Source of the DNA: Pontederia crassipes
Taxonomy: Eukaryota > Streptophyta > Magnoliopsida > Commelinales > Pontederiaceae
Direction: 5' to 3'
Assembly: GCA_030549335.1 (NCBI GenBank)
Contig: CM060194.1
Coordinates: forward strand, 61,780,547-61,844,546
Length of the DNA: 64,000 bases
Every line of letters starts with the position of its first letter. Positions within the stretch are counted from its first letter, which is position 1. The position numbers were made by a program, and so were the translations under genes. The notes beneath the pieces were generated by a model. That model was not told the DNA's origin and made no database searches. It was given only the letters and a program-made list of their open reading frames with translations. Positions 10,257 to 21,870 of the stretch are shown here, one piece after another.

Positions 10257-13200
10257 TGAGTAGTGATAACTAGCTAAAATTAAAGAAAATGTCAAATTTT
10301 TAAATTTTGGTCTCCCAACTCACTAGCTGCAAGTGCACATGTAAGTTGTAGTAGACTCAGATTGTCGTATCCACAAAGATTTGAAGTCCTAAACTACCTA
10401 AAACAGTTTAGATTAATCCTAATTAAGGTAGCAAAAACAAATTTTTAATTGGAAGTGAAAACAATTTTTTTACAAGTGCAGAATGATAACAGATTTTGAG
10501 GTTTTGAAAACTTTTGCAAAACTGAATTATAAATGCTAAATTAATGGCTAGAAAGGTTTAACTATCAATGAGGAAGGTTCTTCTAGGATTTGGGGTTCAT
10601 CTAAATTAGTTAAGGAGGGAATGGATCAAGTTATCATTAAATGTCCAACTTTGATTCAATCATGAAAATGGCTGTTCTCACAGCTCAATTGGCATCTAAC
10701 TAAACAACATATTATCATATAGTTGTTAGGTAGATTGAATCAATAGAGGGTCCTCACTGAAAATCAAGTTATCATTCAGCTCAATGGGGAGTTCATTGCT
10801 GATTTTTTACAATTCAAAGGAATTCTGCAATGATAACTTGTAATTGCATTCATAAAAAGATGGAATCATTCCAATCAATCAAACCAAGATGAAATCTACT
10901 CAATTATGGTGCTTGTGCTCCTTGATTCATCTCTGAATTCTTGGGGGATTTAAATTCAACCTCTCGGTTGTAAAATAAAATGAAATCCACACAAACACAA
11001 CTTAATTGGAAGTGCAAAGCATATCACTACAGGAATTCACAATTGCCATTACTACTTGGTCTATCTCTAGATCTCAAAGATGACCTAATGACTACTTCTC
11101 AGTAGTGGATTAAGTTGAGGCTTAACAATGGAAATCAGAATTTAAATACAAATCAGAAAATAGGATTTTGCAATTCAGAAAAATCAGCAACAAGACCCTT
11201 AGAATTCAGGCTTGCCAAATGCCTCTTGATCTATCTCTGGACTGCAAGAGATTCTCATAGTACACCTCTCGATGATTTGATGAAATAAGTATGCTCACTT
11301 GGCAAATCAGATTCTAACCAGAAGAAAAATCAGAAGAACAGATTTCTGAATAAATTCATAAATCAGTTTCTGGAAAAAAAACAGAATTGAACCTTAAGTT
11401 GTCAAACATCTTAATACATTTCCGAATAAGATTAGAGTAAATACTAGCCTCTCAGCTATTCAATTAATCCAATCCTTAATGACAAACAGATTCAACAGTT
11501 CAAAAAATTCAGGTTCAGGAAATTCAGAAAACCAGAAACTAGGAAATCAATATTTCAGAAATTAGAATTTTAAATCAATGGAAATCTGAATTACCAACTT
11601 ATTCTTGACCCATCTCTGGACTGCAAGACATCCCTAAAGTTCACTTATCAGTGATTGAAAGAAATCAGGGGACTCAATTGGTAAAACAAATTTTAATAAG
11701 AAATCAGAAAAATCAGAATTCAGGTTTTCATTTCAGAAATCAGTGGAACAATCTGATTTGAGTCAAATGATTGTCCAAGCATCTTGATTCATTCCTAAAC
11801 AAGATAGAAACAATAGCAACTTCCCAAGGACTCAATCAATCAGATTGTGAGTGAAGAATAGATTCAACAGCCACAGAAATAAAATTCAGGAAACTAGGAA
11901 ATCAGAGTTCAGAAATCAAGTTTGCAATAAAATTAAATTCAGAAATATGATATTATCTCATAATTCATTCCTAAAAGATGTTTAGATCAAATAAGACTTC
12001 TCAGTCATTAATTACACATGGATCTAATGACAACATAGCATAAATCAATGTAGAACATTTTTGAAATCTAAAATCAGGATTAATTTCAGTGCAGGATTAT
12101 AAACCAGTTCATATCCATCCAAAACTAATCTTAACTACTACCCTATCCTAGAAGAAATGGAGTTTAGCTCCTCATAATTACAAAGCTTGACATCAATTGG
12201 AAGGAGAAACAGATACAAATCATATTGATGCTTGAAGACTCCCGGCCAGTAGCAACAGGTCCAGCAGCAGCAGCTCCTTTCCTCTTCCAAACCCTTAAAT
12301 GTCCAACCCCCCTTTCCTCCTCCAGAAATTCCACCTTTTATATGACTCCTCTCCACCCTAGGATCAGCATCAAAATGTTCTTTATCTTTTGATTGCATCC
12401 ATCTGTCCCTGGTCCTGGAAGAATCTGCAGTGACAACTTTTTGGACAGCCAAAAAGCAAGTGGTCCCCCCTTCTTTTTCTCCCTTTTCCAGTCCTATTCC
12501 ACATGCTAGAAGACACATAACAGCAAGTATCAATATCTTCTAATAAGAATTAAATAAATAAGGGTAAGAACCACAAGTAGACTCAGCTCAGTGATCAAAA
12601 GGGATTTTGTGTTGTGCATGATTGAAAATCTATATGAAAACTTGATGGTTTTGGACCCGGAAATGATAACTTGTAACAAATCATGGAAATTATCCAAATG
12701 CAAGTGATTCAAAGCATTAGAAGCATCAAATGGACTAGGGTAACAAGTGAGTGCAATCAGAAATCAGATATGAATGAGATTTCTAAGAAGTGATAACTTG
12801 GGTTTACAAAAATGATAACTTATATGACTTAAAAATGATAACTTGTGATAACTTGAGTTGTGATTATCCAAATGTGATGAAATTTGACCAACAATGAGTT
12901 AGAACAATAATAAGATGATTGCTTAAAGTCCTTGTGCAGAATTAATAGTTTTTCATGTCGAAATGACATAATTGCCCATTAACGATAACTTAGCACTTGA
13001 AAAGCGATAACTTGTTCAAATGGTCTTAAAACTTTGCACAAGTTGAGATGTGACTATCCAAATATGATTTATATATGATAATAATGAATTTAGGGCAAGA
13101 AAATCATTGAAAATTAGTTCACTCAAAATAATGATAACTTGACATATAATAATGATAACTTGTCCTCAAATTGATAACTTGGCATAGAATTTAAATATTA

Positions 13201-13400
13201 ATGGATTTTGGCATTTCAGAACCTCTATGCACATGGAATTAAGTATGAAATGAGGAATATCAACTAGTTATCACAATGTATGCATTCCAAGTATAATTGA
13301 CCCAAAGATAGGCAAAAGTGGGACTCGATATGTATGAAATGCATCTAAAATGGATTAGAAACTTATAGTGGTCAGCTAGTGATCAGTCATCACATGCAGT
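10257..13400. mobile_element. 3.1-kb TIR-type element (MULE-like?) inserted in the LINE
   Basis: Removing this segment restores the LINE reading (NIYIP / SIPNITMNDAWVW). It is flanked by a 9-bp direct repeat, ATTTGGGAT (10248-10256) and ATGTGGGAT (13401-13409), one mismatch. The ends contain short inverted matches (TGATAACTAGCT on the left, TGATCACTAGCT on the complement of the right). A 9-bp TSD points to a Mutator-like element. No transposase is present. The interior is made of diverged repeats carrying 'atctctggactgcaag'-like segments (about 11040-12000) and a cluster of TGATAACTT motifs (12660-13190). Confidence 0.6.
12655..13200. repeat. Cluster of TGATAACTTG motifs
   Basis: About ten occurrences of (A/C)(T/C/G)GATAACTTG-like decamers within 550 bp, for example near 12664, 12790, 12822, 12836, 12847, 12984, 13003, 13131, 13152 and 13172. 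Spacing is irregular, so this is not a simple tandem repeat. Single copies also occur near the left end (10263, 10831). Confidence 0.75.
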
Positions 13401-13472
13401 ATGTGGGATATAAATATTACAAATAATATTGCAAGTCGAAGCAGCAAAAACCTGAGACAATAGCAGGATGTT

Positions 13473-16327
13473 CTAGGTGTGATTGATGATGACGTCTGAT
13501 ACTTTAAGAGTGGAGTTGTTGATGTTCATATTTATGTAAGTCGGCAATCTGCTGAAGAGGATAGGGGATATCCACGGATCATGAAGAACTGAGGTGTTCA
13601 ATCCTAACCTGATAGCTTTGATGAAGCCAAGACGAAAGTGTGGGATTTCTTCTTGGATAAGTCTCCAGGACCAAGCAAGGCAGGGGTAGTCCATTGGCGC
13701 CCAGAGGCAGAAAGGACCGTATTTTGGATGAATGAGGTCGATGATGAGTCATTTAAGAGGTTAAGAATTCGATGGGCCAAGAATGAGGCACGAATGAGAT
13801 GGAGATTTTTGATACCCAACCCCCAGCTCGGGGGCACTGGACGGTTTGCCAACTGATGAGATGTGTTGAATGGTGGCCATTTCTTGAATCCCAAAGGAAA
13901 GATTTACTAAGTTTCTTCAGGGTAGAGAGGGTGCCCATGGATAAGTATGCCATGCCGAGGAAGTAATTAGGTATGGAAGAGAGAGTAGTCTTAATGGGAG
14001 TAGCACGGTCAGCCTGACTAAGTAGCCGCCAGTCAGTAAGCCTGGTCATGATTTTTCTTAAAAGAAAAGTTTGTTGTGTTGTAGGGATATGTTTTGAAGA
14101 TATGGGGGCTCCGAGATAAGTGAAGGAGAATGTATGGGCTGAGTTTTGATGGGAAGTAAATAACAGATTTGAGGAGATTAATCTGTTGTCCTATAAGAAT
14201 CTCATAGGAGTGAAGAATGCTCTTTAGGTGCCGACAGTTAGAGAGGGTTGCCCTAATACAAATTAGAAGATCATCTCCAAAGAGAGGCGGCTAATAGAGA
14301 ATTTGATTTGGATGAAAGGTTTGATATGGCCAGATGTTATGCTGAGGTCAAGAAGTGAGGTGAAAACTTGCGAAGTAAAGATGAACAGATAGGGAGAGAG
14401 TGGCTTGCCTAATGCCTTTGTGGGGCTGGAAATAGGGAGAGAGAGTTCCATTAATCACATAGGAGAACATGGTGGAATGGATGCATATCTCTATCCAAGT
14501 GATAAAGGCAGAAGGGTAGTTCATGTGAGTTAGAGACCTTATAATTGCATTCCAGGATACACAATCAAAGGTTTTCTCCATGTCAGCTTTAATGAGCATA
14601 TGCTTGATGCAGCCAGAAGATAGGGAATGCGTGAGTTCCTGAGCAATGAGAATATTGTCTTGAATATTACGTCCTAGAATAAAGGTAGTTTGCATTGGGA
14701 TGATGAATGTGTTCAAGGTAGGCCAAAGCCTATTGGTGATAATTTTAGCGAAGACTCTGTACAGAATATTGCAGAGGAAGATGTGGCGATAATCCTTGAT
14801 AGACAAGGGAGACGTTTTTTTGGGAATGAATATGAGTGATGTTTTCCCTCGATCCTTGTGGATTTGGTTGTTTTGAAAAGTCAGTTGAATTGTGGAGATG
14901 ATACGGGGACCTACTATCTCCTAGTGAGTGCGATAGAAATCGATGATGAAACCAACTGGGTCGGGGCTCGGTTCGATGGCATGCTCCAGACTACCAAGGT
15001 GACCTCCTCAGAGGTGATGGGTCTGGTGAGGGAAGGAAAAAAGAGGAATCACATGAAGGCAAGGAAGGCCAGAGGTTTAGAGGGGTGTCGGTCTCATTTG
15101 AGGGGCCCATAGGGTTTGGTAGTGATCTACGATTAATTCTTGTGCGATAAGAGCAGGACTCGTAAGACGATTGTCAGAATCAGTTTGGACTAAGCGGATA
15201 AAGTTTTGTTTATGCCTAACAATGATCTGAAGGTGAAATAATTTTGTATTGCTATTATCATGGTGGAGCCAGGAGGTACGTGCCTTACTCCACCATTTGA
15301 TTCCAATTTGATATAGGAGGGCCGAAGGTGATAGGAGGCCCTTAGGCAAGCGATGTCAGCCTTCGAGGGCCCTTGGGTAGAGTCAAGGTGTTCTAAGAGG
15401 GAGATGTGAGTGAGCGTTTTCTCAGCGCGTGTTTCTAATCTACCGAGAACCTCCTGATTTTAACATAGAGTGTCTATGCGGATTCGGTGAAGGGCCTTCT
15501 GGATGGGGTTTTGGTTAGAAGGGGAGGACCTTTATTGTTTAACAATTTCCTTGGCTTTGGGGTGTAGGAGCCAAAAGTGTTCGTATTTGAAGATTCAGTG
15601 TCGGGAAAGATGGATATTGGATTGGAAAAGAATAGGGGCATGGTCCGACGCACAGGGGAGGGAGGAAAGATCTAGGCTCAGGAAAGGTCAATCTAGTGAG
15701 GCTGGCCAACATTTGATCCAACCAACACAAGATTCTTGCGTGACCCGCACGGTTGTTTCACCAAGTGAAAATAGGGTTCCTAGAGAGATTGATGTCGAAA
15801 AGTCAATGGCTTTGGATGAGGTTGTTAAGGAGCACGGTAGATTTGGTTGGTGCAAAGGGATTACCCTCCGTTGTCACCAGGAGAAAGAATGTAGTTGAAA
15901 TCACCAATTAAAACCCAGGGGAAATCGTTTGAATTTTTTTGGTTTAACATGTTCCATAAAAGGTTTCTATCCGAAGGTATAGCATAGATGCAAGATAATA
16001 GGAAATGAAAGTTGTCATAGGAAATAGCAGCATACAAAATAGAATCAGAGGAGAGTAAAGAGGTAACCTGCGTATCATGCCCATGCGAGGCAAGGATAAT
16101 ACTTTTAGAAGCACTGTCATAAAAAGTGCGGACCAGGAATGGCCGAGACGATGGATCACCTGTTTAGACTTTACAGAACCAACATGACTTTTTAATAAAA
16201 TTACAATATCAAGGGAATGTGTGGAAATAAGGTTCCTAATCCTATCTCTAACTTTTGATCTGTAGTTCCAGGTGAGAATCTTCATGGAAGCAAGTGTAAG
16301 GCATCCGCCTGACCATGCAAGACACAT
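13473..16327 (-). pseudogene. L1 endonuclease and reverse transcriptase ORF2, many stops and frameshifts
   Basis: Pieces in order on the minus strand: endonuclease N-terminus (16327-15944), RT fingers with YRVFAKIITNRL and FILGRNIQDN, palm motif A as KADMEKTFDCVSW (about 14590-14550, catalytic Asp kept), RT C-terminal part (14049-13753: SSIPNYFLGM, FLWDS) and the start of the zinc-binding region with the LHDPWIS motif (13694-13473). The frame changes repeatedly, so nothing functional is made. Confidence 0.8.
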
Positions 16328-16369
16328 GCAGAGGAAGCAGATCAGTATTCAGGTGGGAGAGTGAATGTC

Positions 16370-17040
16370 ATGGTGGAACAAAAGATGTGTTTGTGTAATA
16401 TCACGATGTGATAAACCGAGTGGAAACAACGTCGTGGCAGAAACGAGGCATAACATGTACACTAGTATGGATCTGGTGGTGGCACCGAAGCAAATAGAGG
16501 CAAATGAGAGTTGATAAATCAAGTGGAATCAAGAAAAGGGGAATTGACAAAGGTGGCATGTAGTACTACTACTAATGATGACAACACCAAGGTTGCAGAT
16601 GATGACAACAACAAGATTGCATGTGGGCTGCGATGGCGGAGTGGTCGCATGCATGAACACTCTATTTATTTAACTTGATTTGGGATGTTAGATCAAGATG
16701 AGGTGGCTAGGAAAAAATATATAGGGATTCAGCAATAGATGGATCTTGCCATTTGACTCAATCCGAACGTTAGGCATATCAATTAATAGGAGTCCACACA
16801 AAAAAAAAATTGTTTAGGTTTACCTACTCCTAAATCCTAATATTCTATACACGAATTAACTAACTCATAGAGGAAAAAATATATATTTCTTTTGTCAAAG
16901 CGTGCTTTCTAAAAAAATAATACAAGAGTAAAGTTTTTTTAGGAATAGAAATTTATTTATTTTATTGTGTAAAAATATTAATTTTATTTTTCATTGATGT
17001 AGTGTTTAATAAAATGGAACCAAGGAGAGTTATATTGCAT
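16370..17040. other. No recognised gene
   Basis: AT-rich and unstructured apart from being flanked by two L1 remnants. Nothing supports a gene. Confidence 0.5.
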
Positions 17041-18660
17041 CTAAAAAATCAATTGTCTAGAATTTATAAATCTCAATAGCATCATATGACAAGATAGAAA
17101 ACTCAATAGTTTCATATTGTAATTCAGAAATATCAATGGAGATAATATCACACATCGTATTTCTTTTTCTGAAAAGAGACCCAACTTCATACAAAAAATT
17201 ATGGAGACCGTGGGTGACCCATCCATCCAAAATACATTTAAAGTTAATCTACTACTCTTTGATATGTAGTCAGTTGCTTGATTAGTTTCTTTAAATATAT
17301 GTCAGGCTTCAAAAGAACAAAAAAGTCGATGGAGTTCCATATGTCAATCATGATTTCTTGATTTTCCAGGGGCATACTGCAATTTTGTTAAAAACGCTAA
17401 AAAGTTTTGTTGAATTAGTTTCAAATTTGATGTTGTCATAGCTAATTTCCACACTTTTGATGATCCCAAGTCTCATTGTCCAAGACTCAACAACAAGTAC
17501 CGAGTGGAAGTGTCTTGTCATTGTCTTTGATAGATTGTTGGGCAACAAAGGCATCTTAGTCTTGATCAATTAGAGAAGGTAGTGTTAGTTTCATTCGATC
17601 AACTAAAATTTTAGCAATAAGTCTATATATAATATTACAAAGAGCAATGGGCCTATAATCAGTAACCAATTTTGGGTTCTTCCTATTAGGGACGAAAATT
17701 AGAAATGTATGATTCCATTCAGGGAGGATTTGCTTTGTTTCAAAAGTATGTTGGATCTTACTAGATATGTCAAAGACCCATAATATTATAGTAGTTCTTG
17801 TGAAATTCAGTAGTAAAACTATAATGATCAGAGGATTTACCCATTGGCATGAATCTAAGGCAATCATTTATCTCAGTAGTTGAGATAAGGGCAGACAAAT
17901 GATTTGACCATGATGTGTTCAAGGTTGGAAGGGGGCCATAGGTTGATTGGATGGAGGTTTTGCTTAAGCATCAAGAGCCTTTTATAGTGTTGAACAAAAA
18001 GATTAGTTCTATGTCTAACTAGAGCAGTAATGTGGAAGAACTTTAAGTTTTTATCTTCATTTTTCAACTAGTTAATCTTAAATTTGCTTCACCATTTCAT
18101 AATTATTTGTATAAGGTAAGCTTGTTTTTTGTTGTAAAGTATTTTGAGGTGGATGAGTTCATTATGGCTTAAGCCTTGATTTGCATTATCCCATGTGGTC
18201 TGTTGTACCTTGTTTTCAAATCTTCCTAAATCATGTCTATTCTAGTGTAATGCTTTTGACTTGATATCATTTAGGGCCTTGTTAATATTGATGTTTGGGT
18301 TTTGTTGTTTGCAATGTTGCCATACATTTTCTAGAATGCTTCTAGTATAAGAGTAATCATACCAGAAGTGCTCATATTCAAATAACTTGAGTTTCTGCCT
18401 AGTTTGATGTATGTTGAATAGGAGAAGAACATGATAAGAGGTACCACGATGCAAAGTATGAAGAGTTATGTTTGGGAATTTAACAATCCAATTTTGATTG
18501 ACTAAAAATCTGTCTAATTTGCATAGAATTCTAGTCGCCCCTATGTGGTTATTACACCATATATATTGGTTCCCAATTAAGGTGATATCAAAAAGATCAT
18601 GATGGTAAATCAAGTTTCTGAAACTACGGATAGATTTCTAAGTCTAATGTTAGCACCCTC
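17041..18660 (-). mobile_element. Second L1-type LINE fragment, heavily decayed
   Basis: On the minus strand the end of an endonuclease (18613-18242: CNNHIGATRILCKLDRFLVN, matching the R-I-x-x-K-L-D-R pattern) is followed by RT N-terminal motifs at 17867-17556 (LPEWNHTFLIFVPN, DYRPIALCNIIYRLIAKI). The remainder to 17041 is barely recognisable. There is no clear poly(A) tail or target duplication. Confidence 0.75.
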
Positions 18661-20734
18661 TTTTTTTATCCTCTGGGTATAGAATATTGTTCATGTCCCT
18701 TAAGATTGTCTATGATAGGTTATCCGTGTTAAGTTTAATAAGATCATGCTAGAGTATATTTCTAATCATGGTAGGGGTACTAGGATAGAAAGTATAATCA
18801 GACACAAAAACAATCACATGAAGGACTTCCTCATCAATGGAATCTTTCAAGTGATACAGTTGCGCCTTTGAAGGGAGGGAAAAATGTTTGTGGGGCTAGG
18901 ATCCCGTGGATTTTGGTCACACGATCTTATGATTATCTCACAAATATGATCATTTAAATACTAATAAAAAATATATACATCACACTAACAATTAATGTAG
19001 ATGAAGTTTAATATAAATTATTTATTTTTATTATGTTTTGAAATAATTTAACTTAAGAATTGACAAAAATATGACTTAGTAAGATGTCATTTAATATTTG
19101 AGTGTGATAAATTTATAAAAAATTATTTATCATCCTTCGAAATATATTATTCTATTAATTACTAGGATCTTACGAGGAATCCGATGTCATGACTTCGATG
19201 ATCTTTTTCAATCTTAATCTTATGTAAGATCTCGATATCGTAAGAATGTCCATTCTTGTTTTTCAAAAAAGAGTATTAAACATCTTTAGGCGGCAATAGC
19301 TCATTAAACTGGTCCATTACCACCAAGAGTTGAGGTGGATTGAATGTGGCTACATCTCACTTTAAGTAGAGGCCTCGAGTTCGAATCGACGTGAATGTAG
19401 AAAATTATTGGTAGTAGTCTCACTTGTTGTTGCTAGGTACGTGATGTTGGATAATTTACTGGATTAGTCTCACTTGTCATTTCTTGGTATTATATTTTGA
19501 TCCTTGCAATCTTCCACGGATCGGTTGAACCAGTTCGATTACTTCAGGTGTGTAAATGGCTCATGGGTCGATATTGAACCGACTAAGCCATCAAACCGAA
19601 TTAAATCGATCAAACCTAGTCAAATTCAAGTTAACCGCTAAATCGGATAGATTTATTTTAGATGAACTGGCTTAACATTTGATGTTGGTGGTAGGATTTG
19701 AACCCATACCTTTCAACGGTAAAGATAACACTAATAAATGGACTATGTACGACATGTGAATATTTGTTATTACAAATATATTACGTTTTACCTTATGAGA
19801 CTATTTTTTCACCACTTTATCTTAAATAAGTATTAATAATTAAATTAAAATTATGAGTTTATATATGAATTTATATACTAAAGACAGAAATTAAAAAAAT
19901 TGTGAATCATTGTCATGTTCCTTTATTTATTAAAACTTGTTTATAATATCATTATACCTTGATATGTGTAATAATATTTATTATTAATAAATATAAGTTA
20001 ATCAATATTTTAGTTGAATATATCTTTATATTATTTATTAACATCCAGTTCGACTCAATTAGAAAGTTTTTTTTTCGGATCGATGTCCTAATCGGATTTT
20101 ACAATATTGTCCTTCTATTTGAAGTATTCAATTTAAAATTTTATTTATTTTATTATTTATGGGATCACGCCTATTTACTTTCGAATTTTTTATTTATCTT
20201 CCTTCTTTTCTAACCCAGAATTACGGTTCCTGCTACTTTCCTTTTTATCTTTTCATTTATTTTAACCTTGCATATGCTTCATCCATATGATCTATTTTAT
20301 TTTTCTCTTTACTTTTTCATTTTTACCTTTATTATGTACAAAAATTTTTGCATTAGGGTATTGTTATTTGATGAAGTAATTATTTAGCTATTATTATCTC
20401 TCGTGTTATGTCGTAATAATAAAATTGACAAAATAAATATTTTCCATCCTTCAAATTTTGTGCTAAATGTGAATATCTTATTTTCTTTCAGCTCTTCATT
20501 AAACAGTATCTCTTAGAATAAATTTTGTTGTAAATACATTTATGAAAATTAAACCCGACACATATTTGTGAAAACTAGATTATAGCCAATATATCAAATA
20601 CAATCTAACTGATATTTTTTAACTTAATATAGAAGTTATAAAACTTTATTTAATATAAAGAATAAAAAATTACATAAAAATCACATATATTTTTTTATAA
20701 TTATTTAGTAATAAATATTATAATAAATATAAAA
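18661..20734. other. AT-rich repeats, possible SINE, no gene
   Basis: The segment near 19290-19400 has a tRNA-like layout, with a TAGCTCA box followed about 70 bp later by GAGTTCGAATCGAC, as in tRNA-derived SINEs, but I found no target duplication. Open frames in 19959-20213 are A/T-driven Phe/Leu/Ile strings. Confidence 0.45.
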
Positions 20735-20908
20735 TTGCACGCTCACCGCGTACCCAGCACCACCCACTTTCTGGCATCAGAAGCTACCCATTTGCTCGTA
20801 CTTTACTGGGATGTGACCCCATCAGCTGCCTCCAAGCTTCCGATCCCTCTCGTCAGTCGCCGTCCCCGTCGGAGCGTTGCCGGAGATATCACTGTTGACG
20901 ACGTGACG

Positions 20909-21261
20909 ATGGGGGAGATCCTTCACATCCAGGGGTGCGTGTGTGAATGCTGCAACCACATCGGGACCAAGTTATGAGAGGTGATCTGCGACGAGCATGG
21001 GATCGACCTCCAGCTCGAGCGCATCAATGTCTACTACAACGAGGCCAGCGGCCGGCGCTACGTCCACGCGCCGTCCGACCTCCACGTCCACGCTCCGCTC
21101 GGGGCCACATGACAAGGTCTTCGGCCTGGGCAACTTCATGTTTTGCCCGTCCGGAGAGGGGAATAACTGGGCCAAGGGACATTACACCGAGGGCGCCGAA
21201 CTCATAGACTCCATTCTTGACGTCGTCAGCAAGGAGGCCGAGAACTGCGATTGTCTCCAAG
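20909..21261 (+). pseudogene. Beta-tubulin exon 1 remnant
   Basis: Starts MGEILHIQG (family: MREILHIQGGQCGNQIG) and keeps [42 protein letters not shown] and [10 protein letters not shown], the usual exon 1 end. Between EHGI and DLQL ten residues are deleted, and TTCTGGGAG has become TTATGAGAG (Trp to stop). The GGQCGN nucleotide-contact loop is lost (GCVCEC). The donor that should read AAG|GT reads AAG|AT. Confidence 0.92.
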
Positions 21262-21870
21262 ATTTGCGCTTTCTCCATCTCTTCCCTCTTTTCGGAATTT
21301 TGTCGAACATATCCGCAACCTGTTTTAGGTAGGATGTGGGTAAATGTGCTACCTTTCTGCTTTGTTGTTTCCATTCCGCTTGCTGCCATATGACTTGTGT
21401 TTACCTCTTGATTTATTTTTGGAAATAATTACTTGCATTTGTCTTTTGGCTCCATTAACATTTACATAGCGATTTAAAGAAAATCGCTAGGGAATCTAAC
21501 TTTTTATGCAGTCAGATTGGCTTTGTTTCTCAAACTTGATATCGGGGCAAGATGTGTATTTCAGTCGCATTAGCTTTACGGGTGTTATTTCCTTTTAACA
21601 AATGCATCGATTGAAGAGTTCAAGCCACAATTGGGACTCCTTGTATGGCCTCTTCTTCTATGTATAGGCGCCTGCACCGTTCTAATCCGCCCCCTTGAAC
21701 TGCACCCGTAGCTGGCCAAGGGTAGCACTTTATCGCTGGCAGTTACCTCACTATATAGCATCTCCCAACTTCACCGTTTTGGTCAGACAATTTCGAGACT
21801 CCCACTATTCGTGAAGTGCAATTTGCGACTTTGTTACTCCCACTATTCTTGTAGCGCAATTTGCAACTTT

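Larger units (their letters stand above)
7220..16358 (-). mobile_element. L1-type non-LTR retrotransposon (LINE), 5'-truncated, split by two nested insertions
   Basis: On the minus strand the element starts near 16358, just upstream of an endonuclease reading MKILTWNYRS (16285), continues through reverse transcriptase (14806-14263), the zinc-binding region (13694-13410, resuming at 10256-10100) and an RNase H-like tail (WGIWNLRND at about 7855), and ends in a poly(A) tail seen as the T run at 7220-7234. The 11-bp duplication GAGTGAATGTC flanks it at 7209-7219 and 16359-16369. ORF1 (gag-like) is absent, so the copy is 5'-truncated. Without the two insertions it is about 4.1 kb. Confidence 0.85.

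Noticed and set aside
12138..12533. 131-codon antisense frame inside the 3.1-kb TIR element
   Set aside because: Content (runs such as GGISGGGKGG) resembles no protein I know, and it lies in repeat DNA without a companion exon.
19285..19450. Possible tRNA gene or SINE (TAGCTCA box plus GTTCGAATC)
   Set aside because: No cloverleaf could be formed and no target duplication was found; kept only as a remark in the region entry.
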